64,000 nucleotides of DNA from Flagellimonas taeanensis (GTDB lineage Bacteria; Bacteroidota; Bacteroidia; Flavobacteriales; Flavobacteriaceae): positions 1 through 64,000 of the forward strand of contig NZ_QXFO01000006.1 of assembly GCF_003584105.1 (NCBI RefSeq). Reading direction: 5' to 3'. Position 1 is the stretch's first letter; every line of letters begins with the position of its first letter. Shown piece by piece: positions 16,781 through 25,572 of this stretch. A program made the translations under genes and the position numbers. Under the pieces are notes generated by a model. It had not been told where the DNA came from. It saw only the letters and a list, made by a program, of their open reading frames with translations, and made no database searches.

Positions 16781-18307
16781 TCACTTCAGTTGTTTCAATC
16801 TGTTGATGGCGTTCTGATTTTGGGAATTCAACTCCAGCGACTTTTCAAAACTTTGAATGGCCTTTTCCTTGTCACCCAAATACAGATACCCTTCCGCTAG
16901 ACTGTCATATAGATTGAAAGAATTTGGGAAAAGTGTTGTGGCCAATTTAAATACATGGATTCCTTGGGAAGACCTATTTGGGTTGAAAACAAGTTGTAGT
17001 CCAAGGGTGTTCAAATCAGCTTCCGGCATTTGGAACGAAGGATGGTTTTTTACAATTGAATCGTATAGCTGGGATAGATTTTCATAGTTTTGACTTGAAG
17101 CCAAATCATTGAAATCCTGAAAATTGAATTCCCTTATTTTCGGTTGTTTGATGGTTTGGGTCACCAACCTACTTGGAACTCCATTGTCAGAAGGACCATT
17201 TTCGATGAAATCCAATGCCTTTTTATCATTCTTCAAAGTGGCCTCTAAAAAATGTAATGCATAAACAGCGACCCATTTATAGGATTCCATGATTTCCGGA
17301 TCGCTTTTGTCCTGCCTAGGGTCCCTATTGGCAAAAAGGACGCCCAGTGTGCTGAAATGGCTATGCGTCAAATGATGGAACTTCAATCGATATGACTTAC
17401 CATTTGAAATACTGTCATACAATTGGAATTTCGTGTTCAGCTCGGCATCTATCTTGTCTTCTTTCAAGACGATTTCAGGAATGCTCTTCTGCGCCATATG
17501 AATGTAGGGGACATCTATTTTTTGGGCATCGAAAAACGGCGATTGGTTCAGTAGCCCATATTGGTACCGCTCCGTTCCATCAAGGCTGACAATGGCTTTT
17601 ACGTTGTCATTTCGATTTTGAACGATGATATTTGACAACCCTCCAAAACTGAACCCCATAACGGCCATTTTATCATGATCCACTATTGGAGATTTCCCTG
17701 CTTCTTTCATCAAAAACTCAACATCCCTGGCCTGGGTCTCCATTTCCTTCGCATTGTTGCTGCTAAACCAGCGGGTGTCGGTTCCCCTACTTGGACCTGA
17801 CATGACCACAAAACCGTGACTTGCCAAATATTCACAAAGGGCAAAGTTCTCGATGGATGATGCTTGGTAACTGGGCGTGTACAGAATCAGTGGGAATTTC
17901 CCTTTTCCGAATTCCGCCTTGGCATATGCGGTCGTTTTTTCTTCAAGGTGTTTCTGGTTTTCAGGCGTATTGGAATAATAAAACCAGTTCAATAGTTGTT
18001 CATTGGGCAAATGCTCCCACTCCTCTTCTTTTTTAAGGATTTCGAAGTAGTCCACGACCTGCAAGGGTTCCAAGCCCTCTACATTTTGCCCAGAAGGGTA
18101 CCACATACTTACTGAAATTGGCCTTGCTATCGTGGTCTTGGTATAGTCATAAATTCTACTGTAAGTCCTTGTGCTGTCCGAAATTGTATAATGCCGAAAT
18201 CCTACATTGTATTTCCCATTTTCAAGGTCGATTTCCTTGAGTGAAGTCTGAGCAGTGATCAGACACGCTTGGAAAAGTATCAAAATTGGTAGATTGGTAA
18301 ATCTCAC
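16781..18307 (-). CDS. Secreted alpha/beta hydrolase with C-terminal TPR repeats
   Basis: 508 residues with signal peptide MRFTNLPILILFQACLITAQ. The hydrolase part is of the dienelactone/PAF-acetylhydrolase-like type: ISVSMWYPSG near residue 65, FPLILYTPSY, a nucleophile elbow GFSFGG near residue 218 and a candidate catalytic His in HLTHSHFS near residue 312. The last 80 residues hold tetratricopeptide-like helices (ATTLFPNSFNLYDSLAEGYL, GDKEKAIQSFEKSLEL). An esterase acting outside the cytoplasm is inferred; the substrate is unknown. Confidence 0.85.
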   Translation of the reverse strand: MRFTNLPILILFQACLITAQTSLKEIDLENGKYNVGFRHYTISDSTRTYSRIYDYTKTTIARPISVSMWYPSGQNVEGLEPLQVVDYFEILKKEEEWEHLPNEQLLNWFYYSNTPENQKHLEEKTTAYAKAEFGKGKFPLILYTPSYQASSIENFALCEYLASHGFVVMSGPSRGTDTRWFSSNNAKEMETQARDVEFLMKEAGKSPIVDHDKMAVMGFSFGGLSNIIVQNRNDNVKAIVSLDGTERYQYGLLNQSPFFDAQKIDVPYIHMAQKSIPEIVLKEDKIDAELNTKFQLYDSISNGKSYRLKFHHLTHSHFSTLGVLFANRDPRQDKSDPEIMESYKWVAVYALHFLEATLKNDKKALDFIENGPSDNGVPSRLVTQTIKQPKIREFNFQDFNDLASSQNYENLSQLYDSIVKNHPSFQMPEADLNTLGLQLVFNPNRSSQGIHVFKLATTLFPNSFNLYDSLAEGYLYLGDKEKAIQSFEKSLELNSQNQNAINRLKQLK

Positions 18308-18479
18308 AACAGATCAGTTAGTGTTCACTTTCAAAGATTCGATTATTTCCCCTCTGTTACAGTTTTTGCTCATGGAATCCAACTTGGTTTAGTTTTTTGT
18401 CATTTTTGAAGGAACAATACAACTGAAAAAAATAATATCAGATTCTTTACTGTGTTCAGAACGACAAGTTTTGCGTCGG

Positions 18480-18497
18480 TTCGAGCGCACTCGAGAA
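18480..18497. repeat. Diverged copy of the dispersed TCGAnTGCGCTC element
   Basis: TTCGAGCGCACTCGAGAA, on the other strand TCGAGTGCGCTCGA, matches the element at 35026 in 11 of 13 core positions and has a short stem (TCGAG/CTCGA). It lies in the spacer between the hydrolase and mscS. Confidence 0.5.
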
Positions 18498-18543
18498 CAT
18501 TGAACAATACTTCTTACCAAACTCGGTTTTTTTGCATGAAGTG

Positions 18544-19359
18544 TTATCCCTGCTTACGGATTTCCACTTGGTGCGGATACGGAATCTCAATGCCTGCAGC
18601 ATCCAGGGCCAGTTTACAATTCTCATAGGTCGCAAAATACACGTCCCAATAATCTTCTGGCTTGCAGTAAGGTCTTACCGCAAAATTCACCGAGCTGTCC
18701 GCCAGTTCCAAGACATTTACCGAAGGAGCTGGCTCTTGGAGCACTTTGGGGTTGTTGGTCAACACATTCAAAAGCACTTCTTTGGTCTTCTTGATGTCCT
18801 CTCCATACCCCACCCCGATCACGGTGTCCACGCGCATTTTGCCCTCTGCCGTATAATTGATGATGTTCCCGTTCGCCACAGCTCCATTGGGCACTATGGC
18901 GAGTTTGTTTTGAGGGGTCACCATCTTGGTGGTGAATATCTCGATTTCCTTCACCTTTCCCAAAATACCCTGGGCCTCGATGAGATCGCCTATACGGTAC
19001 GGTTTGAAAATCATGATGAGTACTCCGCCCGCAAAATTGGAAAGAGATCCCTGTAGCGCCAAACCAACGGCAAGACCGGCAGCGGCGATCACAGCTGCGA
19101 AGGTGGTCACATCCACACCCAACCTGGAAATCACAACTATCACAAGAAATACCTTGAGTGCCCATGAGAACAGGTTCAAAAGGAATTTTTGGAGCGATTC
19201 GTCATATTTGCTCTTGGACATCATTTTCCGGGTGCCCCCGGTTATTCTCTTGATCACCCAGATGCCGACAAGGTAAATGAGTAGGGCGGTAATGAGTTTG
19301 GGACCAAATTCTTTGACCAATTCCAGGCCATAGTTCATCCATTCTTCAGCTTTTTCCAT
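18544..19359 (-). CDS. mscS: Small-conductance mechanosensitive channel (MscS family)
   Basis: A tension-gated inner-membrane channel that releases solutes on osmotic downshock. 271 residues, near the 286 of E. coli MscS. Three N-terminal hydrophobic helices are followed by the pore-lining Gly/Ala-rich TM3 (AAAGLAVGLALQGSLSNFAGG), the beta domain (FKPYRIGDLIEAQGILGKV, IVPNGAVANGNIINYT) and the C-terminal alpha/beta cage ending IPYPHQVEIRKQG. It is probably monocistronic. Confidence 0.95.
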   Translation of the reverse strand: MEKAEEWMNYGLELVKEFGPKLITALLIYLVGIWVIKRITGGTRKMMSKSKYDESLQKFLLNLFSWALKVFLVIVVISRLGVDVTTFAAVIAAAGLAVGLALQGSLSNFAGGVLIMIFKPYRIGDLIEAQGILGKVKEIEIFTTKMVTPQNKLAIVPNGAVANGNIINYTAEGKMRVDTVIGVGYGEDIKKTKEVLLNVLTNNPKVLQEPAPSVNVLELADSSVNFAVRPYCKPEDYWDVYFATYENCKLALDAAGIEIPYPHQVEIRKQG

Positions 19360-19447
19360 GATGGTTTTTTTAGTTAGTGTTCTTACAATGGGACACTAAG
19401 TTAAAAAAGATGGTCACAAGAAGGCGCGAAAAATAGGCCTGAAAACA

Positions 19448-19475
19448 AACAAGGGCGACATATGTCGCCCTTGTT
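19448..19475 (-). terminator. Perfect 28-base palindrome, terminator of the DUF4252/sigma operon
   Basis: Left arm AACAAGGGCGACAT (19448-19461) is perfectly complementary to the right arm 19462-19475. Read on the minus strand it is followed by TTGTTTTC and sits 19 bases after the stop of the last operon gene. The mscS gene begins beyond it on the same strand. Confidence 0.75.
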
Positions 19476-19494
19476 CCATTGTATGATGGTCGGT

Positions 19495-20034
19495 CTAGCC
19501 TTTCAAAAAGTCGCCGATCTCGCCCAGACCTTCTCCTTTGTATTCGGATTTTTGGATGGCCTGCATCAACTGCATGATGTGGGCGGGGTTCATGTCCTTG
19601 CCCAAAACGCGTACCAGGGCAAAGCCCTTGTCGTCACTATCCCCATAGATGATCACTTCATCAATGGCATCCTCATCGCCAAGGTATTTGATCACTCCTT
19701 TGCCGTATTTCGAATTGATCTTCATCAATTCCACAAAGTGGTCGCCTTTCAGGATTTCCTTTACTTTTTTCTTCTCCATTTCAAATTCGGCCTCGTTCTC
19801 TGAATTCTTTTTGAAGGCCAACAAATTGAACTTGCGGAGGGATTCCACTGCTTCCTTTTGCGTAGGGGTCAAATCCACCCCTTCCATTTTAAGGATACTC
19901 GCCGGGACATCGATGGACAGGAAATTGGGGTTCTCGGAATTGTCCACGTAATATTCCTGTAGGCTCTGCTGCGAAGAACAGGAGGCCAAAAGGATGGCCA
20001 TACCTGCCAAAATGCTTTTAATAATATGTTTCAT
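19495..20034 (-). CDS. DUF4252 lipoprotein (last gene of the sigma-factor operon)
   Basis: 179 residues with a lipoprotein signal (MKHIIKSILAGMAILLASC, Cys19). The remainder fits the DUF4252 family by the pattern of IDVPASILKMEG and a late GDSDDKGFALVRVLGKDM strand, and by sharing an operon with a second member. DUF4252 genes typically follow an ECF sigma factor and a membrane protein in Bacteroidota; no function is established. It is probably anchored to the periplasmic side of a membrane. Confidence 0.85.
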   Translation of the reverse strand: MKHIIKSILAGMAILLASCSSQQSLQEYYVDNSENPNFLSIDVPASILKMEGVDLTPTQKEAVESLRKFNLLAFKKNSENEAEFEMEKKKVKEILKGDHFVELMKINSKYGKGVIKYLGDEDAIDEVIIYGDSDDKGFALVRVLGKDMNPAHIMQLMQAIQKSEYKGEGLGEIGDFLKG

Positions 20035-20071
20035 CTGTACTCTTTTTTGATTGATTTATTAATAACCAGCA

Positions 20072-20143
20072 TGTCAGCTGATAGTTATTGGTGGTCGGAT
20101 TTCGTGTTTTGTTACACTTCCAGCCCATAACCATCAGCTGACA
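20072..20143 (-). repeat. 17-bp inverted repeat between the two DUF4252 genes
   Basis: TGTCAGCTGATAGTTAT (20072-20088) pairs with 20127-20143 around a 38-base loop, with a single mismatch that becomes a G-U pair in the minus-strand transcript. No T-run follows, so it looks more like a processing or stability hairpin, or a weak attenuator inside the operon, than a normal terminator. Confidence 0.6.
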
Positions 20144-20149
20144 AACTTC

Positions 20150-20689
20150 TTAGTTGTTCTTTCCTGCTTTGTTCAGTTCTTCGGGCAGGTTCATTTTCTT
20201 GGTCAATGAATTGATCTTGTTGAGATCGATATCCCCGGTAAGGGACAACAGCACGGTTTCCACGTTCCTTCCATTGGTCTTTACCTTGTCCAAGTCGGTC
20301 ACCAACATCAGCAACTCACTGACATGGTCATCATCCCTTCCTTGTTTGATATAAAACCTCACGTTGGCGTCTTTGTCCTTCACTCGCATCAATTCTTCCA
20401 TCTTGGAGGAACTCAGATAGCTGTTCACGGCCGCTGTCATGTCGGAACCGATACTTTTGTTGTCGGTAGTGAACACCTTCAAGCTCTTCAGGCTACTGGC
20501 GATGTCCATAAAATCCCTTGCCTCTGGGTCATTGACCTCTACTTCTATTTTTGACAACAGGTTGAACATGCTTTTGTTCACCACTACGGAGGTGACCTCG
20601 TCCATATCCTCGAACTTGTCAAACAGGGATTGTGAAAATCCGGCCAAAGGCAACAATGCCATCACTGCGATTAAAATATACTTTTTCAT
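20150..20689 (-). CDS. DUF4252 secreted protein
   Basis: 179 residues with signal peptide MKKYILIAVMALLPLAGFSQ and no lipobox Cys. The core SLFDKFEDMDEVTSVVVNKS near residue 21-40 is the recognisable DUF4252 opening, followed by SLKSLKVFTTDN and MLVTDLDKV strands. It is 12 bases from the putative anti-sigma gene. The family function is unknown; periplasmic location is inferred. Confidence 0.88.
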   Translation of the reverse strand: MKKYILIAVMALLPLAGFSQSLFDKFEDMDEVTSVVVNKSMFNLLSKIEVEVNDPEARDFMDIASSLKSLKVFTTDNKSIGSDMTAAVNSYLSSSKMEELMRVKDKDANVRFYIKQGRDDDHVSELLMLVTDLDKVKTNGRNVETVLLSLTGDIDLNKINSLTKKMNLPEELNKAGKNN

Positions 20690-20701
20690 CTTTTTCGTTT
20701 T

Positions 20702-21136
20702 TTAATTGTTGTTGTAAATTTTTTGTTTTGCTTCTTCGAACTCTTTTAGGTAGGCCACTTTTTCCGTGCCCCTCCCAAAATTCTCGGCCAAGAGTTCAAA
20801 GGCCTTTTTGGTTTCTTGATAGGCGTACTCCGCCTGTTCAAGCTCCTGTTGTTTTCTATCCTGGTATTGTTTCCCAAAATAGAGGCCAAAGGTGAGAACT
20901 ACTGCCGCTGCAACGGATAGCCACTTGTAATAGTTTACTCTAGGTTTTAATGGAACCTGCTTGGTGTACCTTTCTTCCTTGGCGCTGGAAAAGTAGTTGA
21001 ACATGGGCCTGTACTGCTCCAAGTGCGGTGCTACGCTGTCCTGTGCAAAATACTCCCGGAGTGTTCGTTCTTCGGCCACGGTGGTTGTGGCCTCGAAATA
21101 CTTTTCCATTAATTTTTCTATATTATCCAATTCCAT
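20702..21136 (-). CDS. Single-pass membrane protein, putative anti-sigma factor
   Basis: 144 residues: a cytoplasmic-looking N-terminal half (MELDNIEKLMEKYFEATTT, then LREYFAQ with an acidic start), one transmembrane segment (about 70-90, WLSVAAAVVLTFGLYFG) and a charged C-terminal helix. The gene overlaps the sigma-factor gene by 14 bases on the same strand. This position and topology are those of anti-sigma factors, although no zinc-binding HxxxCxxC motif is present, so the role is inferred from context. Confidence 0.75.
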   Translation of the reverse strand: MELDNIEKLMEKYFEATTTVAEERTLREYFAQDSVAPHLEQYRPMFNYFSSAKEERYTKQVPLKPRVNYYKWLSVAAAVVLTFGLYFGKQYQDRKQQELEQAEYAYQETKKAFELLAENFGRGTEKVAYLKEFEEAKQKIYNNN

Positions 21137-21632
21137 AGCTGTGTTTTTTTATCAATTCTTCCCTTACTGTTTTTCTTGCCCTGGACAGCGCCACTCGCAC
21201 AGCGGTAGGTTTCATGTCCAACAGGTCGCATATTTCTTCAAATTCGTATTGTTCCACGTCGCGTAGCTGCAATACCATCTTTTGTTGTTCGGGCAGTTCC
21301 TTCATGATCCGTTCCATCCATCCCACGCTATCTTCAGCTTCCAGTTGGCGTTGCAACGAGATGTTCTCGTCACTGTAGTTGCTGTGTACCAACTTTAGGT
21401 TGCCCGCTTGTTTGGATTTCAATCGGTCCAAACAAAAGTTTTTGGTCATGGTCATGGCAAATGCCTCAACGTTTTTGTACTCAGCCATGGACTCATTTTT
21501 TGCCCAGAGCTTCAGCAAAATTTCCTGTGTGGCATCTTCTGCTTCTTCCCGGGACACCAACAGGCGTTTCGCCAGCCTGTAGAGTTTGTCCTTAAAGGGC
21601 ATCACCACGTTCAAAAATTCTGTCTGTTTCAT
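21123..21632 (-). CDS. ECF-type RNA polymerase sigma factor
   Basis: 169 residues with region 2 (RLAKRLLVSREEAEDATQEI, LLKLWAK) that melts the -10 element, and region 4 (LRDVEQYEFEEICDLLDMKP, then AVRVALSRAR, a helix-turn-helix) that binds -35. It is the first gene of an operon with a putative anti-sigma protein and two DUF4252 genes. It probably responds to an envelope signal passed through these partners (inference). Confidence 0.92.
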   Translation of the reverse strand: MKQTEFLNVVMPFKDKLYRLAKRLLVSREEAEDATQEILLKLWAKNESMAEYKNVEAFAMTMTKNFCLDRLKSKQAGNLKLVHSNYSDENISLQRQLEAEDSVGWMERIMKELPEQQKMVLQLRDVEQYEFEEICDLLDMKPTAVRVALSRARKTVREELIKKHSYGIG

Positions 21633-21839
21633 TTGGTTGTCAGTTGTTTTGGTCCTAATTTATCGACCTACACTATCACGACGACGCATATCGAAATTTG
21701 TTACAAAAAATTTGTAATCTCCCTTTATGTGCCTATTTTGCATAGTGATTCTTTATATTTCAACATACATTCCAAGCCCCAACTCTAACCTTTATATTGA
21801 ATTGGAATGAAAATTGAGGAATTTTTATAAAATTAAGCT

Positions 21840-23336
21840 ATGAAAAAATATATCCTACTCTTATTGGGTGTTACCTTGGCCTTTACCGCTTGTAGCGATG
21901 ATGATGGAATCAAGAACGGCCCCACTCCCAACCCAGATCCCGACGCCGATGTGACCGCCCAGAACTTTATGTGGCAGGCCATGAACCTTTGGTATTTTTG
22001 GCAAGGGGATGTAGCAGACCTGGCAGATGACCGATTTTCTTCGGATGCTGAATACACGGCTTTTTTGGAATCTTATACCGATCCTGAAAATTTTTATTAT
22101 AGTATTTGCAACAAACATAGTCGGATAGTTGGTACTGAAGCTGCCATAGATCGTTTCAGCTTTGGAGATGATGACTACAAAGAATTGGTAAGCAGTCTTT
22201 CCGGTGTATCCAAAAGCAATGGGTTGGAGTTCAATTTGATGTACAAATATGCCAACAGCAATGAAATCTTTGGATACGTATTGTATGTACTACCGGACTC
22301 CAATGCTTCTGGTGCCGATATTGTCCGAGGGGAAATGTTTACCCGTGTCAATGGTGTGCAGCTAACGGACAGCAACTATATCAATTTGTTATTTGGCTCC
22401 AACGATACCTATACGTTGGGCATGGCACACATAGAAAACGGTGATTTTGTAAATGACAGTAAAGAAGTTACCTTGACCAAAGTGGCCAATCAAGTAGAAA
22501 ATCCTATTCTGGTAGCCAAAACGCTGGACGTAAATGGCACTAAGGTGGCCTATTTGATGTACAACCGTTTTTTGAGCAGTTTTGACGAACAACTCAATCA
22601 GGCCTTTGCACAGTTTAAAGCGGAAGGGGCCACCGAACTCGTACTGGATATGCGCTACAATCCTGGTGGCAATGTGAACACTTCACGCCTCTTGGCCAGT
22701 ATGATCTATGGCACCCACACCGATGAAGTTTATATAAAACAACGATGGAACGATAAAGTTCAAGCCCAATTGACCAATGAATTTTTGACCGATTATTTTG
22801 CCAATACCACGGGCACGACCAGCATCAACACCCTTAACCTAAGCAGGGTCTTTGTATTGGCCACCAACGATTCGGCCTCAGCCAGCGAACTGGTGATGAA
22901 CGGATTGGTACCTCATATGGAAGTCATCCACATTGGTGAGACCACTAGAGGTAAAAATGAATTTTCCATAACCTTGGTGGACGATCCGGATAATACCTTT
23001 GTTTATAATAGTAACCGTGAGGACAAAATTAACCCAAACAATAGTTGGGGACTCCAGCCGTTGGTGGGGAGAAATGAAAATGCCGACGGGTTTTCCGATT
23101 ACACCAGTGGTTTGGTTCCGGATATTGCCCTCAGCGAAGATTTGACCAACCTTGGAGTTTTGGGTGATGTCAACGAACCTCTTTTGGCACGTGCACTTCA
23201 AGAAATCTCTGGAGTATCTGCGAAAGTGGACTTTACGGTCGAAATGCCGGCAAAGTCTTTTACATCCTCTAGGTTACATACTCCTTTGAAAGACCATATG
23301 TATCTGGATAAACCTTTGGATATCCAAATCCAATAA
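21840..23336 (+). CDS. S41-family (C-terminal processing) peptidase, lipoprotein
   Basis: 498 residues with lipoprotein signal ending LAFTAC (Cys18) and an Asp/Pro-rich linker. A PDZ-like region (FGYVLYVLPDSNASGADIVRG, FTRVNGVQL) precedes the S41 catalytic domain: LVLDMRYNPGGNV, the nucleophile Ser in NDSASASELV and the general-base Lys in GETTRGKN. It should act outside the cytoplasm; substrates are unknown. It is divergent from the sigma operon with 207 bases between. Confidence 0.92.
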   Translation: MKKYILLLLGVTLAFTACSDDDGIKNGPTPNPDPDADVTAQNFMWQAMNLWYFWQGDVADLADDRFSSDAEYTAFLESYTDPENFYYSICNKHSRIVGTEAAIDRFSFGDDDYKELVSSLSGVSKSNGLEFNLMYKYANSNEIFGYVLYVLPDSNASGADIVRGEMFTRVNGVQLTDSNYINLLFGSNDTYTLGMAHIENGDFVNDSKEVTLTKVANQVENPILVAKTLDVNGTKVAYLMYNRFLSSFDEQLNQAFAQFKAEGATELVLDMRYNPGGNVNTSRLLASMIYGTHTDEVYIKQRWNDKVQAQLTNEFLTDYFANTTGTTSINTLNLSRVFVLATNDSASASELVMNGLVPHMEVIHIGETTRGKNEFSITLVDDPDNTFVYNSNREDKINPNNSWGLQPLVGRNENADGFSDYTSGLVPDIALSEDLTNLGVLGDVNEPLLARALQEISGVSAKVDFTVEMPAKSFTSSRLHTPLKDHMYLDKPLDIQIQ

Positions 23337-23363
23337 AAAAAGCGGCCTAGGGCCGCTTTTTCT
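23336..23363. terminator. Bidirectional terminator between the S41 peptidase and the TonB receptor
   Basis: AGCGGCC (23341-23347) pairs with GGCCGCT (23351-23357), with A-runs before and TTTTTCTTTTT after. It serves both convergent genes. Confidence 0.85.
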
Positions 23364-23365
23364 TT

Positions 23366-25228
23366 TTATAGGTTCAAGTTCAGGCCTAACCGAAAATTTC
23401 GTCCCCTAGTGGTAAACCCAATGATTTCTGTGAAATCCTCGTTCAGCAAATTGTCCGCTGCCAAAAACACATTGAGTTTGTTCGAAATCAACTCGTGCCC
23501 CAGATATAGGTTCACCAATGAGAATGAATCCAACTCAACATCCGTAAAACTTACAAAGTCGGTATCGAACCGTTGGCCCGTGTAGGCATAGCTCAACGAT
23601 ACATTCGTTTTCTCGCACAATTGATACCCCAAGGTCACATTGGCCTTGTGCTTGGGAATACGGATGGCATTGTCTCCCTTGCGTTCCGTGAAGGTATAGT
23701 TGGCATCGATAGTCAGTGCATCAAAAGGAAACCATACTGCTTCCACTTCCACTCCATTCGCATCGATCTCATCAGCAATGTTGATGCTCCTAAAATTGAC
23801 ATCATACCCAATGGCATTCTTTTCATTTCTGTCAAAATACACCGTGCTGAGTCGCAACCTGTCGTTCACCTTGAATTCAAGTCCTCCCTCTATGGTCCTG
23901 TTTTCCTCGGGCTCCAAATCAGGATTTCCGCCAAATGCACCAAAAAGTTGGGTCAGGTTGGGCGTAATGTATGAAGTGGCATACGAACCGAGCAATTTCA
24001 CATACCCGTTCGAGGTCTGGAACACATAGGACGGATTGACATTATACACCACATGGTTTCCATACTCCGAATGGTTGTTCAAACGCAGTCCGGCATTCAG
24101 GTTCAACCCAAAATCGGAAACATAGACCACATTGGCATAGGGATCTACAATGGTAAAATCCACATCTTCGGAAAAGACAGCTTCATCCTTGATATAATTC
24201 ACACCAAGTATGGTATGCCACTGCTCCCCGAAAACATATTTGTTGTAGAGGTCCAACACCCAATTGCTTCCCTCAGAAACGCTTTCACCAAAGGTGTCTT
24301 TAGAGTTGGTCTCATAATCGGTAAGTGCCGTGTTCAGGTGTAGAGAACCTTTTCCATAAGTAAAAGAGGAGGACAACCCCACCCTTTCCTGTTCGTTTTT
24401 CCCTAGGTTCGGGGCGTCTGCATTCGATGCATCGTATTCGTTGCTGAACTTGGTCTGGTTGCCATAGACCGATACCTCAAAATCTTTGGAAAACTGATAG
24501 CCCAGCCTCACATTGGTACTATAGTGTGAAAAAACATCCTCTTCATTGTCCGGCGTTACCGCTGCAGACAAACCACTCTTGTATCGGTTGGAAAAGTCAA
24601 CCGCATAGTTGAACTTGTTCAAAGTGCCATTCACATTGACCGCATTGCTGATGTTTCCCAGGTCATAGTTCTGGTCCTCTGCGGTCTGGTTGGTACCGAT
24701 ACTGGTACTGAAACTGCCGGAAATATCCTTTTTGGAACTCCTTTTTGTGGTGATGTTGATTACGGCCGTAGCTGCATTGGTACCGTACAAGGTGCTCGCC
24801 GCCCCTTTGATGATCTCTATGGACGCAATGTTCGTGGGAGACAACAACCGAAGGTCGTATTCCTGTGAAAATGTGGAAGGGTCGGACACCCTCACCCCAT
24901 CGATGATCACCAAGACCTGTCTTCCCCGGCCACCACGGGCATAAACGCCCAAGACGTCACCGTCGCGGCCACGGCTACCGGCAATCTCAATGCCGCTCTT
25001 GGTGTTGATGATCTCGGCAACCGTCTTTCCTTGGCTGCGTTCCAGCTCTTTTGCGGTAATCTGGATTACTGTCTTTCCTGAATTCTCGCGCTTCAGTTCA
25101 AATTTTGAATCGCTCACAACAACCTCGTCCAGTTGCTGCACTTTTAGGGAATCCTGCTGTGTGTTTTGCGCAAGAAGTCCCTTGCCCGCCAACAGAACGG
25201 CCAATAACCAAAAATGATTTTTTTTCAT
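23366..25228 (-). CDS. btuB: TonB-dependent outer-membrane receptor for cobalamin (BtuB-like)
   Basis: 620 residues counted from ATG 25228 (MKKNHFWLLAVLLAGKGLLA signal peptide; an upstream ATG at 25255 adds nine unlikely residues). A TonB box-like stretch (LDEVVVSD) is followed by a plug domain (QVLVIIDGVRVSDPST, IEIIKGAASTLYGT), then a 22-strand-type beta-barrel ending in NFRLGLNLNL. Cobalamin specificity comes from the cobalamin riboswitch directly upstream and from the divergent btuFCD genes. Vitamin B12 or a related corrinoid is the likely cargo. Confidence 0.92.
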   Translation of the reverse strand: MKKNHFWLLAVLLAGKGLLAQNTQQDSLKVQQLDEVVVSDSKFELKRENSGKTVIQITAKELERSQGKTVAEIINTKSGIEIAGSRGRDGDVLGVYARGGRGRQVLVIIDGVRVSDPSTFSQEYDLRLLSPTNIASIEIIKGAASTLYGTNAATAVINITTKRSSKKDISGSFSTSIGTNQTAEDQNYDLGNISNAVNVNGTLNKFNYAVDFSNRYKSGLSAAVTPDNEEDVFSHYSTNVRLGYQFSKDFEVSVYGNQTKFSNEYDASNADAPNLGKNEQERVGLSSSFTYGKGSLHLNTALTDYETNSKDTFGESVSEGSNWVLDLYNKYVFGEQWHTILGVNYIKDEAVFSEDVDFTIVDPYANVVYVSDFGLNLNAGLRLNNHSEYGNHVVYNVNPSYVFQTSNGYVKLLGSYATSYITPNLTQLFGAFGGNPDLEPEENRTIEGGLEFKVNDRLRLSTVYFDRNEKNAIGYDVNFRSINIADEIDANGVEVEAVWFPFDALTIDANYTFTERKGDNAIRIPKHKANVTLGYQLCEKTNVSLSYAYTGQRFDTDFVSFTDVELDSFSLVNLYLGHELISNKLNVFLAADNLLNEDFTEIIGFTTRGRNFRLGLNLNL

Positions 25229-25311
25229 TTCGTTTACGTGAATAAACGGGAGCATAGTATGGTTTCCATACGTAAACTTTTATCCCGAAAGTTTAACATT
25301 GTTTGTTTGAA

Positions 25312-25502
25312 TTGGGCAGGTCTCCTGGCTCGTTTTATGTTGCTTTACCTTCCCATCCGCTTTACGGACAGTGGTATCGAAGAAAACAACATCCCTTCGG
25401 GGTGCCTTTATCTGGGCACAAACTTACAGTTGCGGGAACAGCTCCGGATTTGCACCGGATTCCCTTTTAATCGTACAGGAAAAATGTCCTGCACGAACCT
25501 AA
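25312..25502 (-). promoter_or_regulatory. Cobalamin riboswitch controlling btuB
   Basis: On the minus strand the element runs from GGTTCGTGCAGG (around 25490) through GAATCCGGTGCAAATCCGGA and GCTGTTCCCGCAACTGTAAG to the B12 box AGCCAGGAGACCTGCC at 25314-25329. These are the hallmark blocks of the class I cobalamin aptamer. Base 25312 is 84 bases upstream of the btuB ATG. Binding of adenosylcobalamin would be expected to repress btuB. Confidence 0.93.
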
Positions 25503-25559
25503 ATTCAGCGCGAAAGTAATCATTCTGTTCAATCTTTTTCTGCAAAAGTTAAATAATCT

Positions 25560-25567
25560 TACTTTTG
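25560..25567 (+). promoter_or_regulatory. TAnnTTTG element close to the btuF start codon
   Basis: TACTTTTG matches the -7 consensus exactly but ends only 5 bases before the btuF ATG. If used, the transcript would be leaderless or nearly so. Confidence 0.4.
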
Positions 25568-25572
25568 GAACC

